From: Phyllobacteriaceae bacterium
GTDB lineage: Bacteria; Pseudomonadota; Alphaproteobacteria; Rhizobiales; Rhizobiaceae
Direction of reading: 5' to 3'
Length of the DNA stretch: 64,000 bases
Assembly: GCA_016711085.1 (NCBI GenBank)
Contig: JADJTR010000004.1
Coordinates: 434,001-498,000, forward strand
A program made the translations under genes and the position numbers. Below the pieces are notes generated by a model. That model made no database searches and had not been told where the DNA came from. It saw only the letters and a program-made list of their open reading frames with translations. Below are positions 1 through 9,251 of the stretch, in pieces (the stretch's first letter is position 1; each line of letters begins with the position of its first letter).

Positions 1-1273
1 GTAGTTTGGCAGGAACGTCCTTTCCCGATCCATTTGGAACCAAATACGAGTTGCCGATGAGCAATCGCTCCTGATCAAGATTACCGAAAGCTTCCGCTGG
101 AAGCCTCTCATCGAACGTTTGGGGGACATCCCAGTGATCTTGAAACGCTCTCAACAACGCATAGGGCTCTATGTGCTTCTGGCGAAGCTGGTGCATTTCC
201 AATACTGATCGCGCGGCGCGTTCAAATGGGAAATCATCTATCTTGAATCCGGTTGCCGAGTAGAATCCGCCAGAGTTCAAGGCTTCAATGTCGTGGACAA
301 AGGGCCTGTTTGTTATGAATAGATAGGCGCTTGGTGCCGGATCACCATTGATTGTAAGATTTCTCTCCGCTTCCGTGATGCCATCAACCATCTCTTTCAT
401 CCATGCAGACTCATTTGCTTCTGCTTCTCTTTCAGACCGGCTAATCTCGACGAATACGATCCGAGGATAATCCGCCTCTTTCTTAAGTGCGTCATGAAGC
501 TTTTTGCGGATTGCAACTGGTTTGTCAGTTTTGCCTGCACGGCTTGACGTCATTGATACTGATTTTGCTTCGACCGCGAACTTACGACCCGTTACGCGAT
601 GGGTTGCGATAAACTCACTATGGGTTTTGGTGGGATCATCTTCGTCCTCAAGCTCAATTTCAAATCCTGCCTTCGCAAATCTTCCAATCACATAAGCCTC
701 GTACAAGGCCCCTTCAAATTGACGGTGGTCTTTCAAGCGCGCTATCAGCTTTCTCGGGAGTTCAATATTGTGTTCGATTAGATAAAGATCATAAGCCAAA
801 CCTATGTAACCGCGCATTGCGCCGTTCATTGGCATCGTAGTCAATTTGCCCTGTTCGTCGATGTATTTTTTCTGATGTAGGCACATGCTCTGATACCATT
901 TAATCAGTGGATGGCGGTCCTTTTCAAGTTTGGCAATTTCAGCGTTTCCCCACTCACCACCCAAAGTGTCAGACATATAGTCCATCAGGAAATCGGTGAA
1001 CGTCAGCCATGTCTGTGATTTAAGAAGCCGCGAACCAACGGCGACAAACCTAGTACCGTTGTGAACGACCGAGATAATTGGCTTTCCCGCGCCCTGCATC
1101 AGGCGGCGCTGAATTTCCTTCGCATCTGAGCGCTGCGATTGAATTTTCAATTCTTCTTCAATCGACTTCTTTAAATGCGCTCGCATGGGACTGTCTGGGT
1201 GACGTCCATGGCAGCGCTTGAACTTCAATCCGGAGCCGCACGGGCATTTTTGGTTTCTGCCAGTCTTTCTCAT
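1..1273 (-). CDS. SEC-C motif protein with PD-(D/E)XK nuclease-like core (partial, runs off left end)
   Basis: An open frame runs from an ATG at 1273 leftwards off the window (424 codons visible, no stop). Residues 10-23 form a SEC-C zinc motif (CPCGSG followed by KRCHG). Around residues 187-240 there is a helix rich in acidic residues (FEGALYEAY), then E220 and the strand VEAK (E235, K237), which resembles a PD-(D/E)XK nuclease core. The remaining C-terminal part is alpha-beta and unrecognised. Base composition is visibly more AT-rich than the rest of the window, and the gene sits against a partial tRNA-Val, so it probably belongs to an integrated island. SEC-C domains bind metal and occur in SecA and many uncharacterised proteins. 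A nuclease role is inferred from the motif pattern only. Start chosen because the SEC-C motif begins nine codons in. Confidence 0.75.
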   Translation of the reverse strand, partial: MRKTGRNQKCPCGSGLKFKRCHGRHPDSPMRAHLKKSIEEELKIQSQRSDAKEIQRRLMQGAGKPIISVVHNGTRFVAVGSRLLKSQTWLTFTDFLMDYMSDTLGGEWGNAEIAKLEKDRHPLIKWYQSMCLHQKKYIDEQGKLTTMPMNGAMRGYIGLAYDLYLIEHNIELPRKLIARLKDHRQFEGALYEAYVIGRFAKAGFEIELEDEDDPTKTHSEFIATHRVTGRKFAVEAKSVSMTSSRAGKTDKPVAIRKKLHDALKKEADYPRIVFVEISRSEREAEANESAWMKEMVDGITEAERNLTINGDPAPSAYLFITNRPFVHDIEALNSGGFYSATGFKIDDFPFERAARSVLEMHQLRQKHIEPYALLRAFQDHWDVPQTFDERLPAEAFGNLDQERLLIGNSYLVPNGSGKDVPAKL

Positions 1274-1497
1274 GTCACCTACTGAGACCATTCAGGATCA
1301 AACCGTGTCGGAACGTCGGTACTATTCAATGTTCGCTTTCCCCAAAGACCCCCCCGTGTCTTCCTGTCACACTCCTGTCACAACGGCAGCCTGAAAGGAG
1401 CGCACAAGTGCACAGGTTGCGTAGCTCAGAAAAAGATCGTAGACTGCGCAAGCAGCTGAATTCATTCAGTCTTTTGCGAGGAGCCTGAAAGGCGACG

Positions 1498-1558
<61 letters not shown>

Positions 1559-1581
1559 TTCGCCCCTTTTCCCCAATTGAG

Positions 1582-2250
1582 TCAACTCGCACCGAAGCCT
1601 TTGGATTCGCGAAACAATTCGTCGCCGCCGAGCGCGTTGACGGCGATCACCGCCTGGGTCCGGCTGACGACGCCGAGTTTGCGCAGGATTTCCGACACAT
1701 GGGCCTTGACCGTGGTTTCGCCCACCTGGAGTTCATAGGCGATCTGCTTGTTGAGCTTGCCGGCGCGCAACATGTCGAGCACGCGCATCTGCTGTGGCGT
1801 GAGCATCGCCAGCCGTTTCAGCATGCCGGTCCCGGCGGTCGCCGCCTCAACCGGTTTTTCGTGGCCTTCGGGCAGAAAGACATCGCCGCTCATCACCCGG
1901 CGGATTGCCTCGGCCAGCGTCGCCTTGCGCGCCGATTTCGGCACGAATCCGGCGGCCCCGTAAGCTATCGCCTGTTCGACAATGCGCGCGTCCTCATGGC
2001 CGGAGACGACCATGACCGGCAGGCGCGGAAAACGTGCGCGCAGATGCAGCAAGCCCTCGAAACCGCGCACGCCGGGCATGTTGAGGTCCAGTAGCGCCAG
2101 ATCGCAACTGTGGTCGGCGTCGATGAGGCCCGAAGCCTCGGCGATCGTCGCCGCATCGAGCGTTTCGGCGTCCGGATAGGCCAGTTCGACGGCGCTGCGC
2201 AGCGCCTCGCGAAAAAGCGGATGGTCGTCGATGATCAGGAACTTGGTCAT
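1582..2250 (-). CDS. NarL/LuxR-family two-component response regulator
   Basis: 222 residues. The N-terminal receiver domain has acidic residues D8-D9, phospho-acceptor D55 (in LDLNMPG) and the conserved lysine K105 (FVPKSA). A LuxR-type helix-turn-helix covers about residues 150-204 (LTPQQMRVLDML through KAHVSEILRKLGV). The start at 2250 is preferred over the longer frame because the receiver domain begins immediately there (MTKFLIIDD). No histidine kinase is adjacent, so the signal and regulon are unknown. The gene lies just inside the core-side boundary of the tRNA-Val junction and reads toward it. Confidence 0.9.
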   Translation of the reverse strand: MTKFLIIDDHPLFREALRSAVELAYPDAETLDAATIAEASGLIDADHSCDLALLDLNMPGVRGFEGLLHLRARFPRLPVMVVSGHEDARIVEQAIAYGAAGFVPKSARKATLAEAIRRVMSGDVFLPEGHEKPVEAATAGTGMLKRLAMLTPQQMRVLDMLRAGKLNKQIAYELQVGETTVKAHVSEILRKLGVVSRTQAVIAVNALGGDELFRESKGFGAS

Positions 2251-2575
2251 GGCGGGCAACCGATTGGACGTCTCGGCAGCGATCCTAGAGCGTTTCTCGT
2301 TCAAATTGGAGCAGTTTGATGGCAGGGTTTTTTCGACCCGGCGAGGAGAAGACTGGAGCGCGATGCGACCATCGCGCGAGGATTTCGACACGGCCGGAGC
2401 GGAAAAGACAGCCAAGCCGGATTGGGGCAACACGCTGTTTTCCTTGGCGAACTGCAATCGTTTCAGCTTGGTCTTTTGCGCCTTGGACGGCGTCGCGAAA
2501 CGCTAGCGATGCGCGCAGCGGCAAGCTCTTCTGACGACGGTCCGGCCGCCTTTCCGACCGAAAGAACAAGACGCG
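2251..2575. other. Non-coding gap between the response regulator and rpiR
   Basis: About 325 bases between the start of the response regulator and the stop of the rpiR-type gene. Several short frames exist on both strands but none resembles a protein. It presumably holds the promoter of the response regulator. I see no clear terminator hairpin. Confidence 0.5.
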
Positions 2576-3412
2576 TCAATCCTTGTCCGGTTTGGTGCCG
2601 CGCAGGCGTTCGACCTCGCGGATGCGCCGCGCCGCGCCTTCGCCGGCGGCGCGCGTCGTTTCGCAGAGCAGCAATTCCACCGCGGCGAAAAGGGCGAGCG
2701 AGGAATCCCATGGCGATGGCGCTGTGGTCCGCCCGGCGATGACGTGGCGCGAAAGACGCGCGATCGGCGACAGCCATTGATCGGTGAACAGGATGATGGT
2801 CGCGCCGCGCGCCGCGGCCGCTTCCGCCAGCGCCAGCAAATTCGCCGAATAGCGGCGGATGTCGAACAGCACCAATGTGTCGCGCTTGCCGACATCGATC
2901 AATTGGTCGCCCCAGGCGCTTTCCTGGCCGGCAAGGTGCGTGACGCCGGCCCGGATGATTTTCAGATGCGCCGCCATGTAGCGCGCCACCGGATCGGTGA
3001 AGCGTCCCCCGACCAGCAGCACATGGCCGCGCGGGTCGGCGAGACGGCGGGCAATATCGTTAACTTGCGCCGGCGGCAAATGCCGGAACGTCTCGCGCAG
3101 ATTGGCTTCGATGGCGCCGAGAAACGGCTGCGCCCCGAACGAGGCGGTTTCCGCCCGGTTGAGCGGCGATTGCGCCCGCGCCGCCAGTTCCTCCTTCAGC
3201 GCCGCCTGGAATTCGGGATACGAGGCGAAGCCCAGCCGGGCGACGAAACGCAACACGGTCGGCGCGCTGACGCCGGCAGCCTTGGCGAATTCGGCCACCG
3301 AACCGAGCCCGATCAACGGATAATTGGCGTTGAGCGCATGCGCCGCCCGGCGCTCGCCCGAAGGCAGTATGCCCATTCTTTCGGCAATGCGTTCGGAAAG
3401 GCCATCCGCCAT
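2576..3412 (-). CDS. RpiR/MurR-family transcriptional regulator (HTH + SIS)
   Basis: 278 residues. The N-terminal HTH_6 domain (about 1-77) contains the usual pattern of a helix-turn-helix followed by APTVLRFVARLGF. A C-terminal sugar-isomerase (SIS) domain spans about 125-250 with the core HVLLVGGRFTDPVA. RpiR proteins sense small ligands, often phosphosugars but in alphaproteobacteria also amino-acid-type compounds. It is transcribed divergently from the amidohydrolase/TRAP/ligase operon at 3537-12554, with short inverted repeats in the intergenic space, so it is the likely local regulator of that operon. The ligand is unknown. Confidence 0.9.
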   Translation of the reverse strand: MADGLSERIAERMGILPSGERRAAHALNANYPLIGLGSVAEFAKAAGVSAPTVLRFVARLGFASYPEFQAALKEELAARAQSPLNRAETASFGAQPFLGAIEANLRETFRHLPPAQVNDIARRLADPRGHVLLVGGRFTDPVARYMAAHLKIIRAGVTHLAGQESAWGDQLIDVGKRDTLVLFDIRRYSANLLALAEAAAARGATIILFTDQWLSPIARLSRHVIAGRTTAPSPWDSSLALFAAVELLLCETTRAAGEGAARRIREVERLRGTKPDKD

Positions 3413-3445
3413 GGACCCGGCGCTCCCCTCGCCGCAAAATCCTGT

Positions 3446-3518
3446 TTGACAAGCTCCGATTCCCTGTATGAAATGATACGCACGGACGCAATGAGACTAA
3501 GAGCGTAACAAACGTTAC
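3446..3518 (+). promoter_or_regulatory. Putative promoter and operator of the TRAP/gamma-glutamyl operon
   Basis: The intergenic region contains a TTGACA-like -35 at 3446-3451, with a weak -10 (TGAAAT) 17 bases later. Two dyads follow: GTAT-6-ATAC at 3466-3479 and GTAAC-4-GTTAC at 3505-3518. Their location between the divergent rpiR and amidohydrolase genes suggests regulator binding. Assignment of either dyad to RpiR is inference. Confidence 0.4.
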
Positions 3519-3536
3519 AGCGTTCGAGGGACAGGC

Positions 3537-4334
3537 ATGGCGGCAGCAGGGGCAAGCGGCAGGGATGCCGTATCGGTCGTCAACGAGGCGGGCAAGGGCC
3601 CGTTTGTCCTCGCTTGCGACCATGCCTCCAATCGCATTCCGGCCGGCTATGGAACTTTCGGCCTGCCCGCCGCCGATCTTCAGCGCCACATCGCCTGGGA
3701 TCCGGGCGCGCTCGCCGTATCCGAAGCGATGGCGGCGACCCTTGGCGCGCCGCTCGTCGCTTCGACTGTGTCCCGCCTGCTCGTCGATTGCAATCGACCG
3801 CTCGACGCCCCGGACCTGATCTGGGAAGTGTCGGAGGATACGCGCATTCCCGGCAATCTCGGCCTTTCGCAAACCGAGCGCCGCCGCCGCATCGATTTCG
3901 CCTGGCGTCCGTTCCATGACGCTATAGACCGGCTGATCGAGACGAGGCTGGCTGCCGGATCAGCCGTCGGCCTTGTCACCGTCCATTCCTACACACCGGT
4001 GTGGAAGGGCGTCGCACGGCCGTGGCATGTCGGGATCATTCATGACGAGGACGAACGCCTGTCGGCGCCATTGCTCGCCGGATTGCGGGCCGAGGCAGGA
4101 CTCGTCGTCGGCGACAACCAGCCCTATTCTCCCGCGGACCGCGTCTATTTCACGCTGGAAAGGCACGCGCGGTCGCGCGGCCTGCCCTGCGGCATGATCG
4201 AAATCCGCAACGGCCTGATCGCCGATGCGCGCGGCCAGGACGCATGGGCCGACAAGTTGACCCGCCTGCTTGCGGCGGTACAGCCCGCCGCCGAGGCATC
4301 GGCGCAGAAAGCCGGAGTCGTCCGACATGCCTGA
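3537..4334 (+). CDS. N-formylglutamate amidohydrolase-family protein
   Basis: 265 residues of the FGase (PF05013) family: LACDHASN near the N-terminus, a central TVHSYTPV segment, and a C-terminal IEIRNGLI motif. Family members are metal-dependent hydrolases that cleave N-acyl or gamma-amide linked glutamate-like substrates. It is the first gene of an operon, overlaps the next gene (dctQ) by 8 bases, and co-occurs with a glutamine-synthetase-like ligase downstream. I infer that it hydrolyses a gamma-glutamyl amide product rather than formylglutamate, because no hut genes are nearby. A ribosome-binding sequence GAGGGACAG precedes the ATG. Confidence 0.85.
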   Translation: MAAAGASGRDAVSVVNEAGKGPFVLACDHASNRIPAGYGTFGLPAADLQRHIAWDPGALAVSEAMAATLGAPLVASTVSRLLVDCNRPLDAPDLIWEVSEDTRIPGNLGLSQTERRRRIDFAWRPFHDAIDRLIETRLAAGSAVGLVTVHSYTPVWKGVARPWHVGIIHDEDERLSAPLLAGLRAEAGLVVGDNQPYSPADRVYFTLERHARSRGLPCGMIEIRNGLIADARGQDAWADKLTRLLAAVQPAAEASAQKAGVVRHA

Positions 4335-4833
4335 GGCGATCAAGATCTACGTTCGCCGGATCGAGCGGATCAACCACCGCGTCGGGCGGTTCGCCATGTA
4401 CCTGCTGTTCGCCATCATGGCGGTGATGCTTTGGTCTTCCGCCTCCAAGGTCGCGCATCTGCCGGCGAACTGGACGCTGGAGACCGCGCAGTTTCTCTTT
4501 GTCGCCTATTACCTGCTGGGCGCGCCTTATTCGATGCAGCTTGAAAGCAATGTGCGCATGGACCTCGTCTACGGCCGGCTGTCGCGCCGCCGCCAGCTGC
4601 ACTGGGACATTTTCACGATTTTCGCGCTGATCTTCTATCTCGGCGTCATGCTTTACGGCGCCGTCGACAGCACGATTTACGCCTTCTCGATCAACGAACG
4701 CAGTCCGACCGCCTGGCGGCCGCCAATGTGGCCGATCAAGCTGGTGACCTGCATCGCCTTCCTGCTGCTGCTCTTGCAGGCGTTCGCGCATTTCTTCCGC
4801 GACCTCGCGGCTCTTCGCGGCGAGGAGATCTGA
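4327..4833 (+). CDS. dctQ: TRAP transporter small permease (DctQ family)
   Basis: 168 residues with four predicted membrane spans, typical of DctQ (for example MYLLFAIMAVMLW and WDIFTIFALIFYL). It forms the membrane complex with DctM and receives substrate from the periplasmic DctP protein, powered by a sodium gradient. The start at 4327 was chosen because earlier in-frame residues are basic and non-membrane and would overlap the amidohydrolase further. Its stop overlaps the dctM start (TGATG). Confidence 0.88.
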   Translation: MPEAIKIYVRRIERINHRVGRFAMYLLFAIMAVMLWSSASKVAHLPANWTLETAQFLFVAYYLLGAPYSMQLESNVRMDLVYGRLSRRRQLHWDIFTIFALIFYLGVMLYGAVDSTIYAFSINERSPTAWRPPMWPIKLVTCIAFLLLLLQAFAHFFRDLAALRGEEI

Positions 4834-6159
4834 TGTCGTACGAGACGATCGCCCTGTTGATGTTCGCCACCCTGATGCTGATGATGCTGACGGGCCAGCG
4901 GGTATTCGGCGCCATCGGTTTCGTCGCCGTCCTCGCCGCGCTTTCGCTGTGGGGAACGGGCGGCTCGGATCTCGGCTATTCGGCCGTGATGAAACTCATG
5001 AAATGGAACGCCCTGCTGACGCTGCCGATGTTCATATTCATGGGCTACGTCATGTCGGAGACGCGGCTGGCCGCGGACCTGTACCGCATGTTCCACGTCT
5101 GGATGGGACCGCTGCCGGGCGGGCTGGCGATCGGGACGATCCTTCTCATGGTGCTGATCTCGGCCATGAACGGCCTGTCGGTCGCCGGCATGGCCATCGG
5201 CGCGACGATCGCGTTGCCGCAGCTTGCGGCGAACGGCTATCGCAAGGAAATGATTTCGGGCGTCATTCAGGCCGGCTCGTCGCTCGGCATACTGATCCCG
5301 CCTTCCGTCGTGCTCGTCCTCTACGCCATGATCGCGCGCCAGCCTGTCGGCCATCTCTGGCTGGCCGGCATTCTGCCCGGCCTGCTGATGGCGGCGATTT
5401 TCATCGCCTATATCGCCGTCAGGACCTGGCTCAACCCTGCACTCGGACCGCCACTGAGCAAGGAAGCGAGAGCCGAAATCACAATGGCGGAGAAGTGGCG
5501 CTGTTGCGCGCCGGTCGTTGCCGGTCTTCATCTTCGCCGTCATTCTCGTTCCCTTCGTCCTGGGCTGGGCGAGCCTTACCGAGGCGTCGGTGTTCGGCGC
5601 GCTGGCGACGGTGATGGTCGCCGTAATGAAGGGGCGTTTCACCTGGGAAGTTTTCGAGGCGTCGACGCGGCACACGCTCGCGATCTCGGTGATGTTCATG
5701 CTGATCATCCTCGCCGCCCTGTCGTTCGGCGCCGTTTTCGATGGCCTCGGCGCCGGCAAGGTCATCGAGAATTTCTTCGTCGGCGAACTCCACCTGGAGC
5801 CCTGGCAGATTCTCGTCCTGATGCAGTTGTCCTTCCTGATCATGGGCATGTTTCTCGACGACACCGCCATGCTCGTGATCGTCGCCCCGCTCTATGTCTC
5901 GCTGGTCGACCAACTGGGCTACAGCCTGATCTGGTACGGCGTGCTCTACACGATCACCTGCCAGATCGCGTATCTCACGCCGCCTTTCGGCTATAATCTC
6001 TTCCTGATGCGGGCGATGGCGCCCGCGGATTACTCGTTGCCGATGATCTACAAATCGGTCGCGCCCTTTGTCGTTCTCATGCTGGTGACGCTCGTCATCG
6101 TCATGATCTTCCCGCAGATCGCGCTCTGGCTTCCCGAGCAGGTCTACTCGGCGCGCTGA
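4833..6159 (+). pseudogene. dctM: TRAP transporter large permease (DctM), frameshifted
   Basis: The N-terminal half (MSYETIALLMFATL onward) is in one frame up to about 5500. The C-terminal half (VFIFAVILVPFVLGW to the stop at 6159) continues one frame over, with no loss of family sequence. One extra base at 5495-5518 explains the break. Together the two parts give a normal-length DctM of about 440 residues with the expected helices and the conserved LIPPS and TPPFG-type segments. The neighbouring dctP is also frameshifted, so either this TRAP locus is decaying or the sequence has indel errors; the window-wide pattern favours the latter. Confidence 0.82.
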
Positions 6160-6212
6160 ATGTCCAGACGCTTGCGGCGAAAAACCGGATTGAAAAGAGA
6201 AGGAGAACAGGA

Positions 6213-7248
6213 ATGGCCACCAGACGCAAATTTCTAGCCGCCGGCTTGGCGACGGGCGCCACCGCGATTGCCGCACCCGCCGTCCGCGCGCAATCGGCGC
6301 CGATCAAATGGCGCCTCCAGACCTACGCCGGCCCCGCGCTCGGGGCGGAGGTCGTCAAGCCTGCCATCGAGCTGTTCAACCAGATCGCCAACGGCCAGAT
6401 GGAGATCGAGCTGTTCTACGCCGACCAGCTGGTGCCGACCGCCGAATTGTTCCGCGCCATGCAGAAGGGCACGATCGACGCGGTGCAGTCCGACGACGAT
6501 TCCATGGCGAGCCCGACCGAGGTGACGGTGTTCGGCGGTTATTTTCCGCTGGCGCTTCGCTATTCGCTCGACGTGCCGGCTCTCTTCAACCACTGGGGTC
6601 TCGACCAGATCTGGAAGGAGGAATACGCCAAGGTCGGCGTCCAGCACATTTCGGCCGGCTCGTGGGATCCGTGCAATTTCTCGACCAAAAAGCCGATCGA
6701 GAAGCTCGACGATCTCAAGGGTCTGCGTATCTTCACTTTCCCGACTGCCGGACGATTCCTGTCGCGCTTCGGCGTGGTGCCGGTCACGGTGCCGTGGGAA
6801 GACGTGCAGGTCGGTCTGCAGACCGGCGAACTCGACGGCATCGCCTGGAACGGCGTGACCGAGGACTACACCTCCGGCTGGGCCGATGTGACCGGGAACT
6901 TCTCACCAACAACATTTCCGGCGCCTGGATTGGCCATTTTTCGCCAACCCGGAGAGCTGGAACAAGGTTCCGCCGCACCTCCAGCAGTTGCTCAAGGCCT
7001 GCTTCGATTCCTCGCACTACTATCGCCAGCACTGGTACTGGGCCGGCGAGGCGCGGCTGCGCATCGAGGAAAGCAAGCTGAAATATACGACAATTCCCGC
7101 CGCCGAATGGGCGACCGTGGAAGCCGAAGCGCAGAAGTTCTGGGACGAGATCGCCGCCGAAAGCGAGATCAAGGCCAAGATCGTCGGCATCATCAAGAAA
7201 TACAACGAAACGATGGTGAAGGCGGGACCGCCCTACCGTTACGGCTGA
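6213..7248 (+). pseudogene. dctP: TRAP substrate-binding protein (DctP), two frameshifts
   Basis: It starts with a twin-arginine/Sec-like leader (MATRRKFLAAGLATG), ending near PAVRAQ, and is preceded by the ribosome-binding site AAGGAGA. The first about 230 residues match the DctP fold (FRAMQKGTIDAV, DLKGLRI, LQTGELDG). One base appears missing near 6902 and another from a T-run near 6937-6942; after both, the frame reads through LLKACFDSSHYYRQ to a stop at 7246-7248. The restored product would be about 345 residues, normal for the family. It should capture the substrate of the operon, predicted here to be an amine or amino alcohol. Confidence 0.82.
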
Positions 7249-7324
7249 GCCCGTGTGACCGAAATCGCCGGCCGCGTCCGCGCGGCCGGCCTCCCGTTCC
7301 AACCCCGATCCGTGCGAGACCAAA

Positions 7325-8695
7325 ATGGCCGGAAACCTGAGCTTCGACGAACTGAAAAAAGCGGTCGCGAGCGGCGACATCGACACCGTGCTCGTCTGCA
7401 TCGTCGACCAGCAAGGCCGGCTCATCGGCAAACGCTTCATCGGCGCTTTCTTCGTCGAATCGGCTCATGACGAGACGCATGGCTGCAACTATCTGCTCGC
7501 CAACGACATCGACATGGAGCCGGTGCCGGGCTACGCCGCCGCCTCGTGGGCGAAGGGCTATGGCGACTTCGTCATGAAGACCGACATGTCGACATTGCGC
7601 CGCATCCCGTGGCTGGAAAAGACCGCGCTGGTGCTCGCCGACGTGCAGGACCACCACCATCACGAAGACCTGCCGCATTCGCCGCGCGGCATCCTCCGCA
7701 AACAGATCGCCCGCCTGACGGAGCGCGGCTGGATGGCCTATTTCGCCTCGGAACTGGAATTCTTCCTGTTCGAGGAAACCTACGATTCGGCCCGCGCCAA
7801 GAAGTTCACCGACCTTTCGACGGCCTCGCCCTATATCGGCGACTACGGCATCCAGATCACCTCCAAGGAAGAACCCTACATGCGGGCGATCCGCAACGGT
7901 CTCGCCGGCGCCGGCATCCCGGTTGAGAATTCCAAGGGTGAGTGGGGTCCCGGCCAGGAGGAAATCAACGTGCGCTATGCCGAGGCGCTCGAGATGGCCG
8001 ACAGCCATGTCATCATGAAGAATGGCTGCAAGGAAATCGCCCACACCATGGGCAAGGCCATCACCTTCATGGCGAAGTACAATTACGGCCTCGCCGGCAA
8101 TTCCTCCCACATCCACAATTCGCTGTGGACCGCTGACGGCAAGACGCCGCTGTTCCTCGACAAAAAGGGCGAGCGCGGCATGTCGCAGCTGATGCGGCAC
8201 TGGGTTGCCGGCCAGATGAAATACGCCCGCGACATCACGTATTTGCTCGCGCCCTACATCAATTCCTACAAGCGCTTCCAGGTCGGCACATTCGCGCCGA
8301 CCAAGATCATCTGGTCCGACGACAACCGCACCGCCGGCTTCCGCCTGTGCGGCGGCGGCACCAAGGGCATCCGCATCGAATGCCGTATCGGCGGCGCCGA
8401 TCTGAACCCCTATCTCGCCTTCGCCGGCCTGATCGCCGCTGGTCTTGCCGGCATCGACGAAAAACTGGAACTGCAGAAACCGTTCGAGGGCGACGCCTAT
8501 TACGGCGCGAAGTTGCCGGAAATCCCCAAGACCCTGCGCGAGGCGATCGAGCACCTGAAGAAATCGAAGATGCTCCTTTCGGCATTCGGCAAGGACGCCA
8601 TCGACCACTACATCCACACCGCCGAGTGGGAGCAATTCGAATACGACCGCCGCATCACCGACTGGGAGCTGCATCGCGGGTTCGAGAGGTACTAG
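7325..8695 (+). CDS. Glutamine synthetase-family gamma-glutamyl-amine ligase
   Basis: 456 residues of the GlnA/PuuA/FluG superfamily. Recognisable parts are the acidic metal-binding strand ELEFFLFEE, the GNSSHIHNSLW histidine motif, NSYKRFQVG, and the substrate-side arginine region DDNRTAGFRL. It lacks the adenylylation-loop tyrosine context of assimilatory GlnA and sits in a catabolic operon. It therefore probably ligates L-glutamate to an imported amine with ATP, as PuuA, IpuC or GlnA4-type enzymes do. The neighbouring alcohol and aldehyde dehydrogenases and amidohydrolase match the later steps of such a route. The exact amine is not deducible. Confidence 0.85.
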   Translation: MAGNLSFDELKKAVASGDIDTVLVCIVDQQGRLIGKRFIGAFFVESAHDETHGCNYLLANDIDMEPVPGYAAASWAKGYGDFVMKTDMSTLRRIPWLEKTALVLADVQDHHHHEDLPHSPRGILRKQIARLTERGWMAYFASELEFFLFEETYDSARAKKFTDLSTASPYIGDYGIQITSKEEPYMRAIRNGLAGAGIPVENSKGEWGPGQEEINVRYAEALEMADSHVIMKNGCKEIAHTMGKAITFMAKYNYGLAGNSSHIHNSLWTADGKTPLFLDKKGERGMSQLMRHWVAGQMKYARDITYLLAPYINSYKRFQVGTFAPTKIIWSDDNRTAGFRLCGGGTKGIRIECRIGGADLNPYLAFAGLIAAGLAGIDEKLELQKPFEGDAYYGAKLPEIPKTLREAIEHLKKSKMLLSAFGKDAIDHYIHTAEWEQFEYDRRITDWELHRGFERY

Positions 8696-8765
8696 GAAAC
8701 GCGGGTTTTGACACACCTACACCTAAACACTAACCTCCTTCGCATCACTGCTGAAGGAGAGCCAA

Positions 8766-9251
8766 ATGTCGAAATATGACCCATTGCGCGACTATTTGGC
8801 CGGCCAGACTCGCGAGCGGATCGCCATGACCTTTACGGAGATCGAAACCGTGCTCGGCTTCGCGCTGCCGGCTTCGAAAGCCAATCGCGCCTGGTGGAGC
8901 AACAATCCGCACAACAACGTCATGACGCGCGCCTGGCTTGCCGCCGGCTTCGAAACCGAAGCTGTCGACACGGAGGGAGAATGCCTGACCTTTCGTCGCA
9001 CCGGACTCGCGCCGGCCATATCCGGATACTCCGAAGATCGTCAGCCGCCCTATTCGGCAATTGGCCGCCAAAGCCGGGTCAACGCCAAACCGGCCGGTCG
9101 CGAAGTCGAATCGGCAGGCACGCGCCGTTCCATCTTCGGATGCATGAAAGGCACGCTGACGCTCGATCCCGACGTCGACCTGACCCAACCGGCCGATCCC
9201 GAGCTCGCCGACTATCTCGACCGGAAGTACGGCGCGGAGGATTTCGCTTGA
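8766..9251 (+). CDS. DUF7662-like protein with antitoxin-type C-terminus
   Basis: 161 residues. The first about 80 (KYDPLRDYL, then ERIAMTFTEIETVLGF, RAWWSNN and TRAWLAAGFE) resemble the DUF7662 domain. The tail (SIFGCMKGTLTLDPDVDL through YLDRKYGAEDF) has the look of a type II antitoxin neutralisation segment. A good ribosome-binding site (GAAGGAGA) precedes the ATG. The stop overlaps the start of a PIN-domain gene by four bases, the usual antitoxin-toxin arrangement. The pair interrupts an otherwise metabolic operon. The domain assignment is by recognition only. Confidence 0.6.
   Translation: MSKYDPLRDYLAGQTRERIAMTFTEIETVLGFALPASKANRAWWSNNPHNNVMTRAWLAAGFETEAVDTEGECLTFRRTGLAPAISGYSEDRQPPYSAIGRQSRVNAKPAGREVESAGTRRSIFGCMKGTLTLDPDVDLTQPADPELADYLDRKYGAEDFA

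Noticed and set aside
1416..1445. GCGTAGCTCAG resembling the 5' part of a tRNA
   Set aside because: The acceptor strand would not pair with the tRNA-Val 3' end at 1548-1554, and no D-loop/anticodon continues from it.
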